The notes below the pieces were generated by a model. It was not told the DNA's origin. It worked only from the letters and a program-made list of their open reading frames with translations, and made no database searches. The translations under genes and the position numbers were made by a program. A stretch of 41,747 nt of DNA from Pararobbsia alpina. Its GTDB lineage: Bacteria > Pseudomonadota > Gammaproteobacteria > Burkholderiales > Burkholderiaceae. Location of the stretch: positions 1 through 41,747 of the forward strand of contig NZ_CADIKM010000036.1 in the NCBI RefSeq assembly GCF_902859895.1, read 5' to 3'. This document shows positions 40,675 through 41,747 of the stretch, one piece after another (position 1 is the stretch's first letter; every line of letters starts with the position of its first letter).

Positions 40675-41747
40675 GGGTAGTCGTATAGATAAGGTCGGGC
40701 CGCTGGGCAGACGGCACCACATCGCCGAGCAATGCCTGCAAGGCAATTCGTTGTTCGGCGAGCGATTCGCCGAGCGTCTCGGCTTCGATCCGTTTGCCGA
40801 GCGCGGCGATCTGCGCATCGGTGTACGCCCCGATGCCGAGGTCGTGCTGGCCATAGGCCTGCTGGGCCGCGCCCGCCGCCTGATCGAGCTCAGGCAGGGC
40901 GGCCTGGGCGGCGGCAAGCTGCTGCTCGAGCACGGCGGTGTCCGCCAGCAGGCGGTCGACCTCGGATTGCGCCTGAGCGAGGCGATTCTGGTATTCGTCG
41001 TGCAGCCGGCCGCGTGTCGCCTCTTCGATTTCGATATTGCCGCGGTTGCGATTGAAGATCGGCAGGCTCAGATTGACCTGGAAGCCGCTGGTATAAACGT
41101 TGGACGTGTCGCGCATGCGTACGAAACCGACCGTGAGGTTTGGAAACTGGCCGAGAATGGCCCCGCGATATTTGGCCTGCTGTGCCGCGTAGCCGGCCTC
41201 GAGTGCAAGCAGGTCGGGACGCCGGTGCGGGAGCTCGCGCAGCGCGTCGTCCACCGCATGAGGATCGACCGGCGCGGGGGCCGGCGAGCCCACCAGCGGC
41301 AGTTCGATTGCCGGCGCGACACCGAGCAGCGCATTGAGGTCGTGGCGCGTCTGCACGCGCTGGCGTTGCGCCTCGGCGAGCTGCCTGCCCGCGTCCTGCA
41401 TCGCCGTGAGCGCCGCACTCAGCGCGTCGGCCGGCTGGTTGCGTGCCTCGACCGCGGCCGCGATGCGCCGGTACCGCTCGGCACTCAGGTCGCGCTGACG
41501 AACGAGCAGTGGCATGACCTCGTCTGCATGGACGGCCTTGACAAATAGCTGACGCGCCTGCGCGATCACCTGCCATTCCTGCCAGAGCAGTCCCAGGTCG
41601 GTCTTGGCGACCGTCGCATCCGCAGCGCGCCGGTTGTCGCCACGCTGCAGGATCGCCATCACGTCGATGCTGAGCCCGTAGGTAAACGCGCGTGTCGCGC
41701 CCGCGAGCGCCGGCGCGGGATAGTCGCTCTCGATGCCCACCTGAGGG
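40661..41747 (-). CDS. Outer-membrane efflux protein (TolC/NodT-like), partial
   Basis: At least 362 residues of a TolC-family outer-membrane factor, cut at the N-terminus by the right edge of the window. The second half of the barrel/coiled-coil repeat is seen: ATRAFTYGLSIDVMAILQRG, the long helices LSAALTAMQDAGRQLAEAQR and LPHRRPDLLALEAGYAAQQA, and a second beta segment QVNLSLPIFNRNRGNIEI. It is the first seen gene of an operon with the adaptor and pump, giving a complete tripartite efflux system. The start lies beyond 41747. Confidence 0.9.
   Translation of the reverse strand, partial: PQVGIESDYPAPALAGATRAFTYGLSIDVMAILQRGDNRRAADATVAKTDLGLLWQEWQVIAQARQLFVKAVHADEVMPLLVRQRDLSAERYRRIAAAVEARNQPADALSAALTAMQDAGRQLAEAQRQRVQTRHDLNALLGVAPAIELPLVGSPAPAPVDPHAVDDALRELPHRRPDLLALEAGYAAQQAKYRGAILGQFPNLTVGFVRMRDTSNVYTSGFQVNLSLPIFNRNRGNIEIEEATRGRLHDEYQNRLAQAQSEVDRLLADTAVLEQQLAAAQAALPELDQAAGAAQQAYGQHDLGIGAYTDAQIAALGKRIEAETLGESLAEQRIALQALLGDVVPSAQRPDLIYTTTHADS

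Overview
The window looks like chromosomal DNA of a betaproteobacterium in Burkholderia sensu lato (Burkholderia/Paraburkholderia/Caballeronia). The reasons are high GC, a Gram-negative porin ending in an aromatic residue, abundant LysR/TetR/DeoR regulators, branched-chain-amino-acid-type ABC importers, an RND efflux operon and a partial hopanoid gene set (hpnJ, hpnL, hpnI). Assignments come from reading the translations and motifs; no database search was possible.

Left part (1-16.5 kb), an accessory patchwork. It holds a TetR regulator divergent from a pyridoxal-reductase-like aldo/keto reductase (pdxI/ydbC type), a porin, a polytopic membrane protein, a class II aldolase/adducin protein divergent from a sugar ABC importer (ATPase, permease, binding protein), a LysR/SDR divergent pair, a small cupin, an MlaC/HpnM-type protein, and a DeoR regulator divergent from a NudK-type Nudix hydrolase. 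Between them lie at least five decayed genes: a carotenoid oxygenase tail, a collapsed LysR gene, an internally deleted NAD-epimerase, a transposase scrap and a PIN-domain tail. Four 49-bp tandem palindromic repeats separate the sugar permease gene from the binding-protein gene.

Middle (16.5-26.4 kb), the most striking locus. A minus-strand operon encodes a nitrilase-superfamily amidohydrolase, a periplasmic binding protein, LivH, a LivM-LivG fusion, LivF, an AmiC-like amide sensor and an AmiR-like ANTAR antiterminator. It is divergent from a large flavin L-amino-acid monooxygenase/oxidase of the tryptophan/phenylalanine/lysine 2-monooxygenase family, whose characterised members make amides. 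The leader upstream of the nitrilase gene contains a terminator-like hairpin overlapped by a competing hairpin, and a further stem with a six-base loop that fits the ANTAR RNA rule (A1, G4). I read this as an amino acid to amide to acid pathway whose amide stage is sensed by AmiC/AmiR and controlled by transcription antitermination.

Right part (26.4-41.7 kb). An OmpR/EnvZ-type two-component pair is divergent from a DipZ-like CcdA-thioredoxin fusion. A minus-strand hopanoid cluster follows (hpnJ, hpnL, an unusual P-loop ATPase, hpnI), ending in a degenerate 10-bp tandem repeat. Last is an RND tripartite efflux operon (outer-membrane factor cut by the window edge, membrane fusion protein, RND pump).
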